From NCBI RefSeq assembly GCF_015832195.1, contig NC_052028.1, forward strand, positions 4,073,501-4,137,500: a stretch of DNA of 64,000 nt. The letters are read 5' to 3'. Position numbers and translations under genes: made by a program. The stretch is from Motacilla alba alba. Its lineage: Eukaryota > Chordata > Aves > Passeriformes > Motacillidae. A model generated the notes under the pieces. That model ran no database searches. It was not told the origin of the DNA and saw only the letters and a program-made list of their open reading frames with translations. Position 1 is the first letter of the stretch, and each line of letters begins with the position of its first letter. Shown here piece by piece: positions 1 through 12,659 of the stretch.

Positions 1-3000
1 CTGCAAAGCATTGTTTTAATCTCTTGAAAATGGCATGGCTAACATGGCCTGTTTGGGAACACCACTATCCAATAATTCCAGAGGGCAAAACTGAGTCAGC
101 AAATCCAAATGTGCCATTTTAGCTTTGACAGCTTAGACAAGATCTTCAAAATACTTCTGCCTAACTCCCCCCTATACAGAGATAATGACTCGTATTCATA
201 AAGGACTTTGAGAGTCTCATACAGAAGTTTTCTTACATTGAAATATTTCCTTGTCTTGCAAATTTGTCACATCTCTATTGTGGAGCTGTCAAAAGAAGGA
301 CATGCAGGATTCTTAGATTTTATCTGCAGTTACTGATAAAAACTAACACTAGAAATGTGAAACTATGACCCAAAAAAGCACTTATTTTTTATTCCCTATG
401 AGAACTGTGGGTTGTATGAAGAACTTTTGAGATTCCTGGGCTTTTCATTCAAGTTTTAGACCAACTGATCTCAATGGTCATATTTTTGGTGCCAAATTTT
501 AGGCAGCTGGATCATTTTCTAGAATGAATGTGTCAGGTCGCTTTTGAGACAGACTGATTTGTAGCAGAACAGATCCTCCTGAACTCCTTTGGACGAAGCT
601 AAGTTTTAAAAACTGAAATCAGGTTTTCTATGTTTTAAAAGAAGAGGAGAACAAAAAGGTATTTCTCTCTGTTGCCTGATTCTCCATGTGGGTATCAGAA
701 AGGCACAAAGAATGTTTGAGCACTTGGAAATGTGATGTTTCTTTATCTCAGTGCTGCTGTTCTGTAAAATGCCACGGTGTGTTTGTTTTCTGATAATAAG
801 AAATCACAGTACTTGATAGAAGTGTGACAATGGTTGTGAAATAAAAATGTTATCAGAGTAACTAACAAATCAAATAACCACAACTGCCCTCAGTTACACA
901 CAGGCCTTGCTGATGCCTTGGCTACTTGTTTTACAGCAAGCTTTAATTCTTCTTAATTTGGGGAATTGCTGGAGACTCCCAGGTCATGTTCTGTCCTGTA
1001 TCTCTTCTCTGTGACTTTCCATGGATGATTTTTTAGTGCACAAGAAGTATTCCATGCCTGTGGTGTTGAGCTGTGCTTCCTGAGTCCTGTTGTGTTCTCT
1101 CAGAGCCTGGCAGTCAGGAGGAATGGATATATGTGCTTAAACAGCTCTGCAAGCAGATGGCTGCATTTCACATTGCTATCCCAGATGGGAATATCTTAAT
1201 AGAGCAGCCACCTGTCCAAGTGAACTCAAGGCTCAGGTCAAATAGTAAATTTTATCTCGTCTTTGGCAGGTGATTCCTGCTGTCTCTCAGGCTAAGAGAT
1301 GGCTGAGTACTTGCTGAGCACATGCAGGCTGTTGATCACTTTTGACTCAGTGATTACCTGAGTGACTCTTGCTTAAACTCAAACAGAACAATGAAAAAAA
1401 AAAAAAAGAGAGAAAGAGAGAGAAGGAACAAAAAGTGTGAAGGTGATGTTAGCTCCCTTCCTCTCCTGCTGAGCTGAGGCCTCTCCCCAGTTTCAATGGT
1501 GGTAGCTGTGGACAGATGCCCAGGCAGCATCAACTCCTTAGGGCTGCTGCAGTGTGGAAGGTCGTGTGCCTCACCATCAGGAGGGTGGGTGCCAAGTCAA
1601 AGTGTGCTAAAATTCTTTATTTGTTCGGCCAAAAAGCTTGAGAGAAAACCAAACATTTATTTTTCCCCCTCCAATGTTATACAATGCTTTTTCTCCTTCA
1701 TAAACAATTCCACTTGTCCCATCCCTTTTTTCCCATGGGAAGGTGAATCTTGTATCCATTGGCAGACTAAAAATTTTACTTAATAAATGTTTGCCCTGTG
1801 TAACTTCACATTGTTTGTGATTATTTTTTTCAACAAAAGCTTTTACTAGGAAGCTTAGTAATGCTTCTTCAAGGTTAAAGTTGGAGATTTCCAAGACACT
1901 TTCTGATCACTGATTATTGGTGGGTTATTCAATGTGTACTGTAATTGTGGCCGTTTCAATAAACTCTGGTTCTGATAACTTTGTCTTTGGTATTGTCTGT
2001 TTGTCTTTGGCATTGTTTCCAAGGAATCATAAACAACCAAACATTCTGACTACCCAGCTTGGAATGTCTACAGCTGGAAATAAAATTTTAGATTTTTTTA
2101 AAAGGATAAGTGTTTAAATGATAACGGTGTGGGGAAACTCTTAGACTGTATTTTTATAATGCTTTAAAATGACCACTGGTCCTAATACTTTAAGTGCTGT
2201 GCTGTCAGCGAAGTTGCACTGTAGATCTATAATTTATAATAAGCACAAAAACCAGCAAAGTATTTAGCACCACTGAAGTAGTAAGGTACAAATCTGTATG
2301 TCAGTGTTCCCATAATCCAACCTGGAATTACAAAACTAAACCAAAGTGTGTCTGTGGGATCAAAGTGTTAGATTGCCTGTAGAATTGCTTTTTTTCACTG
2401 CATCTCCCTGTGGAGATAATGCATAACATAAATTAAAATAATAGTGGATTTAGGAAATGTCTTTTTTCTCTCAGAAAATAGTACATGGTCATAAAATGGG
2501 CAGTGGTGTATTTATCAGTCAGGAAGGGGAAGCAGGTGATGAATGTTATCAAGTCTCCATAAGCAAATATCAGCTTGGGTTTAAGTTTTTGTTGATGTTT
2601 TTGGGTTCTTAAAACATTTGTTCAGCTCCTCTCTCTGAGAAAGCCTTGTAATTGACTTTTAAAAAGTCAAAATGAATGCTTGAAAAATGCTTTTTGGTAA
2701 TTACAATCCCTGGGCCTTGCACAGGGCTCCTGCAATGGTTCTGGTGCTTCCATTATGAAATACGAAGTGAGTGGGCAGGAATTGCGTGGTGGGGGTTTGG
2801 CAGCACTTTGCTTACACACACATTTATTAATCCTCCTGGTTCCTTGAAGCACTGAGATCGAGTTTCCAACCTGCTGCTATTAAATGAGAAAAACCAAACC
2901 TGAAAAGGACAGATTAGTTCACTGAGCCTAATTGGAAAAGCATTTCATTAGAATGGGTCAAAAACCCAGTCAAAGAGGTCTGGCAATCACGGTCTAATGG

Positions 3001-3555
3001 TACATCAGGGAGTGCTTCTCACTAAGTATGCTCTACCCATTCCTTAATTAAAATGAAAATGATTTAAACTGCTATTACTTTCCTTTGCTGTTTGTTTAAT
3101 ATAGTTAATAAAGATATCTAATTGTTGGAAAGTTGACAAGGTTGTCTAATAAAAGATTGCTCTGAAAAACAGCTCTAATAGCTGAGGTCTGAACATTTGG
3201 GACTTGCAAATGATATCTTTAAAAGTCTTTTGTCATTTGAATTCTTTCATGAGATGCCTTTTCCTTGTTGCTGGACTAAATTCCAAATGGGAAAAAAGTG
3301 ACTTTGCTGGAAAATACCTTAACAGGTAGGCTTGTTAGACAAGGAATTATTCTGTTAAGGGGAGAGTGAAAAACCAGGGACGAGTCTTGGGAGTCATTTT
3401 AAAAATTGCTGAGCACAATTCCTTGGCAAGTATTAGAACTGTGTGCAGGAGCTGGGGGGTGACAGGAGGCAATGCTGAGGATGGATTCCATGGTACCTCC
3501 GGTCGCTGCAGTTGTCAACAACTGTTTGCTGGAATGTATTTTCCTTTTATTGCAG
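1..3555 (+). other. SLIT3 intron (3' part) upstream of the domain 3 exon
   Basis: AT-rich intronic sequence with no recognisable exon. It contains a purine tract at 1393-1428. Short open frames here, for example at 1073-1273 and 1607-1894 on the minus strand, show no family resemblance. I looked for the miR-218-2 hairpin, hosted in a SLIT3 intron in other vertebrates, and did not find its mature sequence. Confidence 0.85.
1393..1428. repeat. Homopurine tract: A14 followed by GA-rich
   Basis: A run of 14 A at 1394-1407 leads into an imperfect GA/GAAA repeat, giving 36 uninterrupted purines. It is simple low-complexity sequence in an intron. Confidence 0.9.
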
Positions 3556-3706
3556 GCTCAGAGGATTACAGAAGTAAATTCACTGGGAAGTGCTTCATGG
3601 ACCTTGTCTGTCCTGAGAAGTGTCGCTGTGAGGGGACAGTCGTGGACTGCTCCAACCAGAAACTCACCCGGCTGCCCACTCACCTCCCTGAGTACACCAC
3701 TGACCT
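3556..3706 (+). CDS. SLIT3: SLIT3 exon: domain 2-3 linker and domain 3 LRRNT cap
   Basis: 151-bp exon, residues 1-51. The acceptor is tattgcag before 3556 and the donor is gtaagt at 3707. It enters needing two bases of a split Gly codon and leaves after two bases of a Leu codon (phase 2). The product starts with the linker GSEDYRSK, a hallmark of Slit proteins after LRR domain 2. It continues into a cysteine-rich LRRNT cap with Cys19, Cys23, Cys25 and Cys32 (CPEKCRCEG, spacing C-x3-C-x-C-x6-C), then [17 protein letters not shown], the lead-in to the first LRR. The cap shields the hydrophobic core of domain 3. An open frame continues upstream to 3366, but the acceptor and the Slit homology both place the coding start of the exon at 3556. 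The previous exon lies outside the window. Confidence 0.96.
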
Positions 3707-4819
3707 GTAAGTGTGCCTCTGCCAGGGCTGCTCAGCTGCGCCTGTTGGCTTCTCTAACTTTTTAAGGCTGTATAAGGGACTCAGATAATTAAAGGCACCA
3801 CCTACTTTTATCCCTGTGTGAAAATGGGAAAGCTAATATTATTTCAGAGTTGCACCACAACTCTCATTCTCTTGGCACCAGCCCTGTGTCCTCCTGGAAT
3901 GCTAGCCAGGCCCAAGCTGTGTCCTTCCTGTCCAGTCTTCCTTGGAGTCCTGTGCCTTTGTACCTGGCCATTTTTATTTAAGAAATGGTTTTAACCATTT
4001 GAGTGAATCTGTGACTGGGAGCTCATTCCACCTCAGCATTGCCTGCTACTTGGGTGGAACAGGTCTTATTAAACTAATGTAACTTTAAGATATTTGAGTA
4101 TGAGAAAACATTTTTATTGCTTAGCAACTGGAAATTCCGGTTCTTTTCTTGCATTAGTAGCTCAGTCAAACAGAACTTTCTTTTTTTTTTTTTTTTTTTT
4201 TTTGAGTTAGTGTTGTATTTATTGTACTTATTCTATTTAAAAACTCATTAAAATTATTGATCTGAAGTTAAGAAAAAAATATGACACATCCAGAAACACA
4301 GCAAAGACTCTACATAGCAAAATGGAGCAATGTGCAATCAGAGAAAAAATTTGACATCCCAAGCCTGCCAAGAAAGTGGCCTTCACATTCATTTTGAAGA
4401 TCAGCAGACTTTTATAGGAAAGGACCTGAAATCAGAGCCCTTCTGGTTACATGGACCCCATCTCCAGTTGTGTCTGGTGTAGCAGAATGCCCCACAGAGG
4501 CTCAGTCACGCACAGGACGTTTGTGTGTAATGGATTAGCTCAATGATTCCTTATCCCATGCATTGGGAGATGAAGGGGCTCTGACACTGTCCTTTGGCAT
4601 TACACTCTTCAGGGAATCCTAAGCTTTCACTATAGATACTCCTCTATGTCCCTTTTCCTTCCAAGCTAAACTCTTTTACCTGTAGGAGTCTGGGGGAGAT
4701 GGCAAAGAGTGCCTTGCTAACAAAGGTCATGGTTCTCTGGGTGGCAGCCCTGAATGTCACAGGGATGTATCTACAGACATCTGTGAAGCATTAAATCTCT
4801 CTTTGTTTGTTCCTCTCAG
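3707..4819 (+). other. SLIT3 intron, 1.1 kb, with 23-nt poly(T)
   Basis: The intron between the domain 3 LRRNT exon and its first LRR exon. The only notable content is the T23 tract and the sequence after it, described separately as a possible minus-strand retrocopy. Confidence 0.9.
4181..4790 (-). pseudogene. Possible minus-strand retroposed sequence with poly(A) tail
   Basis: On the minus strand a 23-nt poly(A) (T at 4181-4203) is preceded, about 14 nt away, by AATAAA (TTTATT at 4218-4223). That is the arrangement of a reverse-transcribed mRNA 3' end. No coding region could be recognised upstream of it and no target-site duplication was found, so source, length and the boundary near 4790 are guesses. 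A minus-strand TATAAA at 4411-4416 leaves an LTR-like origin possible. A simple T-tract beside a chance hexamer is the plain alternative. Confidence 0.25.
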
Positions 4820-4894
4820 GCGTCTGAATGACAATGATATTTCTGTTTTGGAAGCTGTTGGACTCTTCAAGAAATTGCCCAACCTCAGGAAAAT
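4820..4894 (+). CDS. SLIT3: SLIT3 exon: domain 3, first leucine-rich repeat
   Basis: 75-bp exon, residues 51-76, with acceptor cctctcag and donor gtaagt at 4895. It is phase 2 at both ends, so it could be skipped in frame. It reads [20 protein letters not shown] and then NLRK, a standard 24-25-residue LRR with the LxxLxLxxN pattern completed across the exon junctions. At the equivalent place SLIT2 has, from memory, NNNEFTVLEATGIF, so the LNDN start favours SLIT3. The exon follows the previous one by a 1.1-kb intron and is separated from the next by 7.8 kb. Confidence 0.95.
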
Positions 4895-6559
4895 GTAAGT
4901 CTGAGTTGCTTTTTAGGATACATGCAGCCTTGAACTGGAAGGAAGGAGGGAAGGATGAGTTTTTTATATTCAAGTACTGCAGTAGGAGAAATCACTTTTT
5001 TAATGTGAGTTTAACGAAACTGAAGGAGTTCCCTGTTGGATGGACAGGCACAGTTAAACCACACTGACAGATGAAGACCCCTAGGCTGACATTTCAGTGG
5101 GTTTTTAAAGCTACATGTCTTAGTCTTTCACTCATAGAGACTGACAGGAATTCTATCCCAGAGTTTATTCCACTGTATGCTTATTGTTGGAGATTATTAT
5201 GACATTTAGCGTTTTGGTTTTGTCTCTCAAATGTATTGTGTGCCTCCAGCTGTGGTGTGGTTGTTTCAAATAGTCAAAGGAAAATGATATTATGAGATAT
5301 GGACAATGGCAGCTTCTGGTGATCATTATTGGTTTAGAGAGGAGAATAAATTAGCAAACATATAGATCAGTCAGTAAAATATAGCTGTATAATTCTGCTG
5401 ACAGTCCTGGCACAGTGCATTGTATATATTTAATAAGAGCAGTGTTTTGGAAAGAGAATAATATGTCAGATACCTGCTGATAATCTTCAAAATGGATCCT
5501 TCTGAAGTTATTTAAAGTTTTAACCCTATGGACCCATTGCTAATGTCGCATTTAACTGTTTTAAAACCTTTTAGTAAGGTTTTATTGTCTGGATCAAGCT
5601 AATTTAGGGAACCCTACCAAACCAGGCAATTTGTTCTGCATTTGTTTCACGTGGTTTCTGCCATCTGGAGCTTCCTGGCCATTTGAATCCCTGTGAGATC
5701 TCAGGGGCTTTGGAGACAACTGTAGTGGGATTCTTTTTAATTCTGCAAGAGTTTCAGATGCAGCACTGCAGGCTTGGGGTGGGGTTGTATTTGTGTAAGT
5801 ACAGCCTGTCAGGCTTGGGGAACTAATCACAAACATTTGCCTCATGTTTTATGAATGATCAATAATTCGTAGCTACAGTGCACTCAGAAAATGATGTTGA
5901 CATTGTTAAGTGCTCTGTTCCCTGTGTAAGTAGATAGTAAACAGGAATGAAAAATGCATGCTATATAAGTGTATACACAAACTGGAAAGCATCTGTCCTC
6001 ATCAAACCTTCAGGATTTATGTTTTGAAAATTGGAATAATTTGTTTTTGTTTAAAACTTACTGTAGGGAAATACAGTGCTGTCCCTCCTGTCCTCATCGA
6101 TCACTCAGAGGGAGGGTTGCCTCGACAGGGGCTGTATTTTGAGCATAAATCCAGCATGAAACCATTGTGAGGGTATTTTTAAGAGTTTGCTTCCTGTGAA
6201 ACCAAAGATTCTTTTATCTGTCCTTGGTAGCTGCTGAGATCAGAGGTGTGCAGGAGCAGGTCAAACTCATGGCAAAAAGAAGCTGCACCCTACAAAGGGT
6301 CTCTTGCTGGGTTTTAGTGGCAGCCTCCAAGCAGAGGCTTTTTAGGAAATCTTTGTAGCTGAGCTCATTTCTTTTGTTCTAGCTGATGCTCTAAAGAAGT
6401 TTCTCCATTTTAATTAAAGGGATTTTCTGAAATCACTGGTTTTTCGTATGAGGAGACCAACATTTCAACCACAACTTCACTCAGTGGCCTGATCCCTAAA
6501 AAGCCAGATTGAACTTTTCCTGTTTCTTCCATTTTGTGAAAAAAGAGGTTACCAGGAAG

Positions 6560-6580
6560 AAACAAACAAACAAACAAACA
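6560..6580. repeat. (AAAC)n microsatellite
   Basis: About five perfect AAAC units, in an intron, flanked by ordinary sequence. Confidence 0.95.
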
Positions 6581-7265
6581 CCCCTTTCCTTCCAAGTTAT
6601 TATTTGGCCTTTACTAGGCCAAATCCTCCTGCTAATGAAAGGCTCCTCTCCACCCAGCAAGGAGGGAAATGTGGGGAGTGCCTCAGATGGGATTGCTGCT
6701 GCTCATGGTCCTGCAGCAGCAGCTCTGAGTGGCAGGCACAGGGTCTGCACTGGGGCTCACTGCTGCTCTTAGATCAGAGAGGAAGAACTTTGATCCAGTC
6801 CCCATTTTTAGTGTGTATAAGGGACAAGAAACCTAACTGTTATTGGATTGACAGTTTTGACTCTGTCTCATCATGCATTCCTTGTCTGCTTAAGTGTTAA
6901 AGGCAAACAGCAGGTGGAGAAATCTGTCTGGAAATTGAATTACTTCCTAGGCTTAAGAAAACAGCTCAGAGCTTTGCAGTGGCAGGGCATTAGCCTAAAT
7001 CATATAGTTGTTTTTTTTTCTTTATTTTTTCTCTGAAAAGCTCTTTTTCTCTGAAATGAATCTGAATATCTGTAATATGGATACCTGAAGGGTATTTGAA
7101 TGCTTATCCTCTGGTTGTTCTTCACCTGAGTTGAGGACTACTGACAGATCGATGCCAAGGAACTGTGAAAGGAAACTTCATTTCAGAGAGCCATGGTTCC
7201 ACTGTGGCTGGTAAAGCTCCAGCAGAATTCCAGAGAGAGTCAAAATCATGGGGGGAAAAGGGAAG

Positions 7266-7440
7266 TGTCAGACCACCTTTGCAACATGTGGTAGCACCAA
7301 CCCCACCTCTAATTATATAATAAGAGTAATTAGTTGTTGTGATGTAATTTGTCTGCAAATAGTCCTCCTAAGCTGAACCTTATTGTATGATGTGTCAGCC
7401 TGGAATTTAATACATTTTAATGCAAAACCAAATTGAATTC
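7266..7440 (+). repeat. Diverged intronic repeat, copy 1
   Basis: This segment aligns by eye with 8761-8926 in the same orientation. Shared landmarks in the same order include tgtcag, ccaacc/ccacct, taattt-g-ctg, a second gtcag, acatttta and aaattgaat. Identity looks moderate with small gaps. I do not recognise the family; it may be an ancient transposon or a local duplication. Confidence 0.5.
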
Positions 7441-8760
7441 TTTATATAAAAATGTAAAGGTCAGAGATACATAATGCACTGTGATGCCACATTTTACTTA
7501 GGAATTAAATAGCTAAGATTACCCTGCTAGTTTTTAAAAGGTTAACATCTCTGCATGTGCCTTTAAAAAAATAATCAACTGCAATAATTAGCTGCAGAAT
7601 CCCATGTACACAGTGTGGTTTTCACAACCTAAATTTTAATTTTCTTTGTGTTTAATGCTTTTTATAGCAGAATGACAAGATTTGTGTAGATTCTTCTAGA
7701 CAGATCTAATCCAGTCCAGAAGTAAATTACTGGGTTCTCCAGTGACCTCTGTTTTGCTTTCATTGTGTTTTTACTGTATGGCCTTACCTGATCTCACCTG
7801 TGCAAAAGGAAAGCTGAAGGCTCTGAAGGCTGAAGTCCCATCCCCATCCCACTGACTTCAGGCTCCAGGGAGTGTGTCGCTGATATTTTGCAGTGCTTAG
7901 CAAAGAGCACTTTGAATCTGCCTGGAGTGCAGGAGAAATACAAGGATGCATTTCTGAGCTCTTTAGGAGTGGGAGCAGCTCCAGGACTTGGACTTTTGGG
8001 GGTGTCCTAAGAAGGCTCCAGGAGCTGCTGCCCTCCAGCCATGGCAGCTGGAAGCTGCTGCCTTTCACAGGAAATTATGTTTCCAGTGGGAGATCTTCTC
8101 ACTCAACACATCAAGGTCTCACGTCAGGTAGGGAGAGGGGAGACCTCCCCATTCACAGAGGTGAAGTTTTGACTTCTGTAGGAGGGAGGAGTTAATTTCC
8201 TGCAGCAACCACCAAATTCAGCATGAAGCAAATGCTGGAAACCCCACCACCCCCTGGCAATACCTCAGTTGTTAATTAGAAAAAAACCCTTCCAGTTCCT
8301 GGGGACTCCCATGGCAGGGGGAGCCTGGAGGGGTCCCCTGGCCATGACAGGTTCAATGTCCAAAACCCCCTGGGTATCTGACCCAGAGGGAGCACAGAGA
8401 GACCCTTGCTTGCTGAAATGGGATACTGACCCACAGGCAGAGGCTGGAGCCCCCACATGCCATCTCTAGAGCTTGCCCACTCCCCTGTACCTACAGGAAA
8501 TCAGTGGCCATTCCCACTGAGGTCCCAGCAGCTGTTTCTGCAGGGAAAAAAATCAGCAATGAGCTCACATTCAAAATAGAGAGGTGAACTGCCATACTTC
8601 ATGCACTGCTGGGGAGAAAGGGGACTGACCTCTTCTCTTGAGAACAAGAGTAATGAAAAATGTTTACCTCAAAACCTGAAAGGGTCATCTAACAGTTCAT
8701 TCAGTTAAGTCTTGCCAAAGTTACAAAGTGAACATATAATATGGTCTTTATTATAAGAAA

Positions 8761-8926
8761 TGTCAGGCTGTCTTGCCAATAGCTGGTACTGCCAACCCAC
8801 CTCCAGCATGTAATTGCCTTTGGAGGCTTAATTTGGCTGTAAGTATTTCTGCTAGATTGAACTGTATGGGGTGTCAGACCAGGATCTGAACATTTTACAT
8901 GTGAAATAAAATTGAATCATGATAAA
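8761..8926 (+). repeat. Diverged intronic repeat, copy 2
   Basis: Partner of 7266-7440, about 1.5 kb downstream in direct orientation. It begins tgtcaggctg, carries the second gtcag at about 8873, and ends acattttacatg to aaattgaatc. No coding potential is evident. Confidence 0.5.
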
Positions 8927-11900
8927 GTTAGTGGACTAGAAGTCAGCTTCAAAACCAGGATATCAGGTTTCTGGGGGAGGCAGAAGTAGTTTGTGCCCTT
9001 GGAAACAGCTGTTACCTGTTGTTCCTTCCCCTAAGCATGAATTTTGCCATGGCAAATGAGGTTGCAGTCATTTGTTACACAGAAACAGATTTTATTTTCT
9101 GGAAATGGGGTTGAGGAGAGTGTTGTGCTTCGTGGCATTTGGGCTCATTGTGTTTTTTACAGCAAGGCCACCAGTCTGCTCTGCTGGAAGGGTGCAGGGG
9201 TGTCACTGGGTGCAATTCCCTGTCTGTCTGCAGTATTTAAGGCTTTCAGTGGCATGCAGCTCCTGAGGACAGCTCACACCATCAAACCCAGCCAGACTAT
9301 TGGTAAAGGCTGTAAAACCCCCTCAGCATCCCCCAGAGGAACCCAGCAGCCCTGGCTTCTCCTCCTCACATGTGCTTAAGGATTCCAAGCACATCTCCAG
9401 CAGACAGAAATATTCTAGGGAAACCCCACTCAGAACAGGCTGGATTTGTGATAAAACTGCAGGGTGGGAGGTGAGACCAAGCAGATCCCTCATGGTTGGG
9501 CTGGGCTCAGGGGTTTTCCAGATGGGAAGGTGTGTCAGCAACTCAGCAGTGGGGAGCTGGAATGCTTAAGTTGCCCCAGCAGGAACAGCAAGGTGAATGC
9601 TTCTGTTAAGTCTGAATAGAATCCAGCTTGCTCTTGAAGTTATGAGATCAACAGAAATAATATTATTATAAACTTCAGCCATAAAGTAAATAAAATGTGA
9701 CTGAAAAGTGAGCTGTGTGAACAATGTCACCTTGATAGCTTCTTGATCTCTTCATTTCCTATTCACAGCCCCCCATAAAGCAGACCCAGGCTTTCTGAAA
9801 ATTTATTTTGACCTCTTGCCCAAAATAAAAGTCTAGAAATAGGATTAAATGTTATCACCAAGGTAAATCAGGAAGTCCTTATGGAAAAAGCCTTCAGGAG
9901 TGACCAGGCTGAGGTCAGGCTGGCTCCCATTTGGGTCCTGCCAGAGGGCATAGGAGTCTCAAAACTCAGTTTCTTTTCCACTGTCTTCCAGGATTTCAAG
10001 AAGAATTCCTGGTAGAAGCTCAGTGTTGCAAGAGGATGGGGCTTTTCTGCAGTGGGAGTTTGCTATAAACTGTCAGTAGGCTTTTTCTGCTAAAAAAATT
10101 CCTTGTCAAGTGTGATGATCACATATAAAATAATGTTTTAGAGCTGGGAAGGATGGAGTTAGAGGTCTCAGAGTTGCAGATCAGGCAAAAGGTTACAGTG
10201 CTTTCATTTTTTAAGCTTTATACCAGCTGATTATTTTTCCTGGTAACTCTAGACTGAAAAGTATGTAATTTCTCATGTTTATTATTCTAGCTGTTCAGAC
10301 TTTAGGAGGAAACTTTTTCTTTTTCCCCTTTGGTGACTGAATGTTGTCATCTACCGTTTTTTGTTGCTTTCTGATACGAGAAACTCCAGTTCAGGAAGAC
10401 AAATAACAGAATCCAGGTTGGCAGAACATCTGCTTTGACAATACTCCAGGCAGGATTGCAGGACTGTAACATCTTTACCTATTTATTACTGCAGAACTTC
10501 TCTTTTCTTTTTTTCTCTTTTTGCAACTTTGATCTCAGCATAATGTTGGATTTTCAAATCTTTTGCATGGGAAAGGTATTTATAATTGGCTGCTTCTGAG
10601 ACTGCTGGCATATTTATGGGTAATTCTGTCTTGCTGAAAAGATCAGGCATTATTAACTCAAATGAGCAGAGTTGCCTATCTGCTGAAGTCCTTTGGCAGC
10701 AATTAAAATTCAGATGTTAGCACTGTATAAAGGTGCCAATTCCTTTGCAGATGGTGGCCAGCTTTTGTCTCCAATATTTGCTATTTTCTGCCTTCAGTAT
10801 CTAATAGACCATTAAAATTGCCCCCAGGTTTTAATATATGTACATAAATATCTTTTATATGGTAAAAAGTAACTAATAAAACTTTACAACTACAACTGTA
10901 GGTCAGTTTGCAATCTGCAAAGTCTTTGTCTATTGTAACACCCTCCCTTCCCACCACAAACATTTACTTACTTATTCTGTGCAAATATGCATCGTGGCAT
11001 GATCTTTACCAGGAGGGGCATCTTTGGGAGCATTTATTTATGCCAGCATTCAGAAGAGATGCTGAGCTATAAACATTTCCACTAGAGAAATAGCTGAGCC
11101 CCAAAATTAAATGCATATGTCAGAATATCCTCCCTTGACTTGCTTTGACACTGAACATAAACTCTTCATGTGAGCGTTAGCACAAAGCACTAAACTTCTG
11201 GAAAGAGAAATCTGCCTGTAAGTATTTCTAGATGTTTTTATGTTATTTTTGGCTGATTGCTGGCGTGCTCCTATTCTTTCTGATCACAAGAAAGCACAAG
11301 AGGTGATGGGCCACATGCTGTAGGGCCCACTCTCTGACAGTTGTTCAGCAGACATAAACCAGTGTACTCCAGTTTCCCACATGAAACATATTTCCAAGGC
11401 TCTTTTTTTTTTTTATTTTATTAAGTGATGACTTCTGAAAAGAGCAAGACCCACATTATTTCTATCTGAGGCCAAGCTGTCCTCTTTCCATGTCTTCTGT
11501 CAACTTTTATCCCAGTAAGATTGCCAGCTCTTCTGAGCAGAGTAGCCCAGGTGTTAATCTGATACCTTGTCATTTGTTTTATATCACCTGGAATTGGATT
11601 TTGAAACTATTACTCATGCTGTGTCTGTACTGGGATCATTTCTGGAATAATGTGCTATTCTGCATGAGTAATGGTGTTGGAATTTAGCATCTTCTTGGGA
11701 GCAAAAATATATCTTGTACTTTCTCCTTTTTGTTGTAGATAGTAAAACAAAGACCAATGTTTCCTGTCATAGACCTCAACAAATAGAATTATTCATCATA
11801 ATCTATACAGGACATCATGGGAGATATCTGAAGGACTCAGGCTCAAAGTTTTAATGTGCTTAAGGCCTTCTCTGTAAATGTTTTAAATAATTAAATGCCA

Positions 11901-12659
11901 TTTATTGTTATGCATCTCTGATGGCACTTTTATCATTCAGAAATTGTCTGTTCATGGGGTTTTCACAAATATGAAATATTCAAAAGATTAATTTTGCATT
12001 TTAGGAGAACTTCATTTGACTTTGTAGATCAAAGTTTTCCAATATGGATCTATAAGCAAACATCTTGAGACTGTATAGGCAGAGTAAATATTTTAAAAAT
12101 AATGCTGTGTATTGCAGTGGCTCTGAATTGACAATTAAGAGGTACTTGTTTCATTTTGAGTGGTGGTTTTTTTATTTAAGTGCACATACTCAAGTTGCTA
12201 TCAGATACACAGTACAGTGAATAAAAGTGGTGCATATTTCAATTTGTGACACTGTTTTAATGGCAGTAACATTAACTGACTCTTGCCAGATGAGCACCCA
12301 CAGCCGAGCATTGTCCATAACTTCATGGACATGAATCAGATGCTGGAAACTCCCAGTTACTGTTTGCAGAAACGTGGATAAGAAACAACTACATGAGGCA
12401 TTAAAATCTGGTAGCTGCATTAATTTAAATTATCTTGATATAGCTATAATAATTTTGGTTTTGATGAGTGTGAGGGAGCTATTTGTAAGAACATAGGAAT
12501 ACCTTTGAATTTCTGGAAGCTCTCCTTGCTGAATGAATAGATAGGTCTCTCTAGATAGCCACTAAAAGGAACAAATTCTTCCTATCTCCATCCCTCCAAT
12601 GTGATGTTTGGAATAAAGCACTGCTGATTTTCTTATTGTCACTGGGTGCGTCCTTCCAG

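Larger units (their letters stand above)
4895..12659 (+). other. SLIT3 intron, 7.8 kb
   Basis: Largely AT-rich, without recognisable genes. It contains an (AAAC)n microsatellite at 6560-6580, a diverged pair of related segments at 7266-7440 and 8761-8926, and a locally GC-richer stretch at about 7780-8480 with no coding resemblance. Confidence 0.9.

Noticed and set aside
1393..1428. Purine tract as a triplex or regulatory element
   Set aside because: Such simple tracts are common in introns, and nothing else nearby supports a role.
3366..3555. Upstream in-frame extension of the first exon
   Set aside because: The frame is open to 3366, but a consensus acceptor (tattgcag) ends at 3555 and the Slit homology starts with the split Gly codon.
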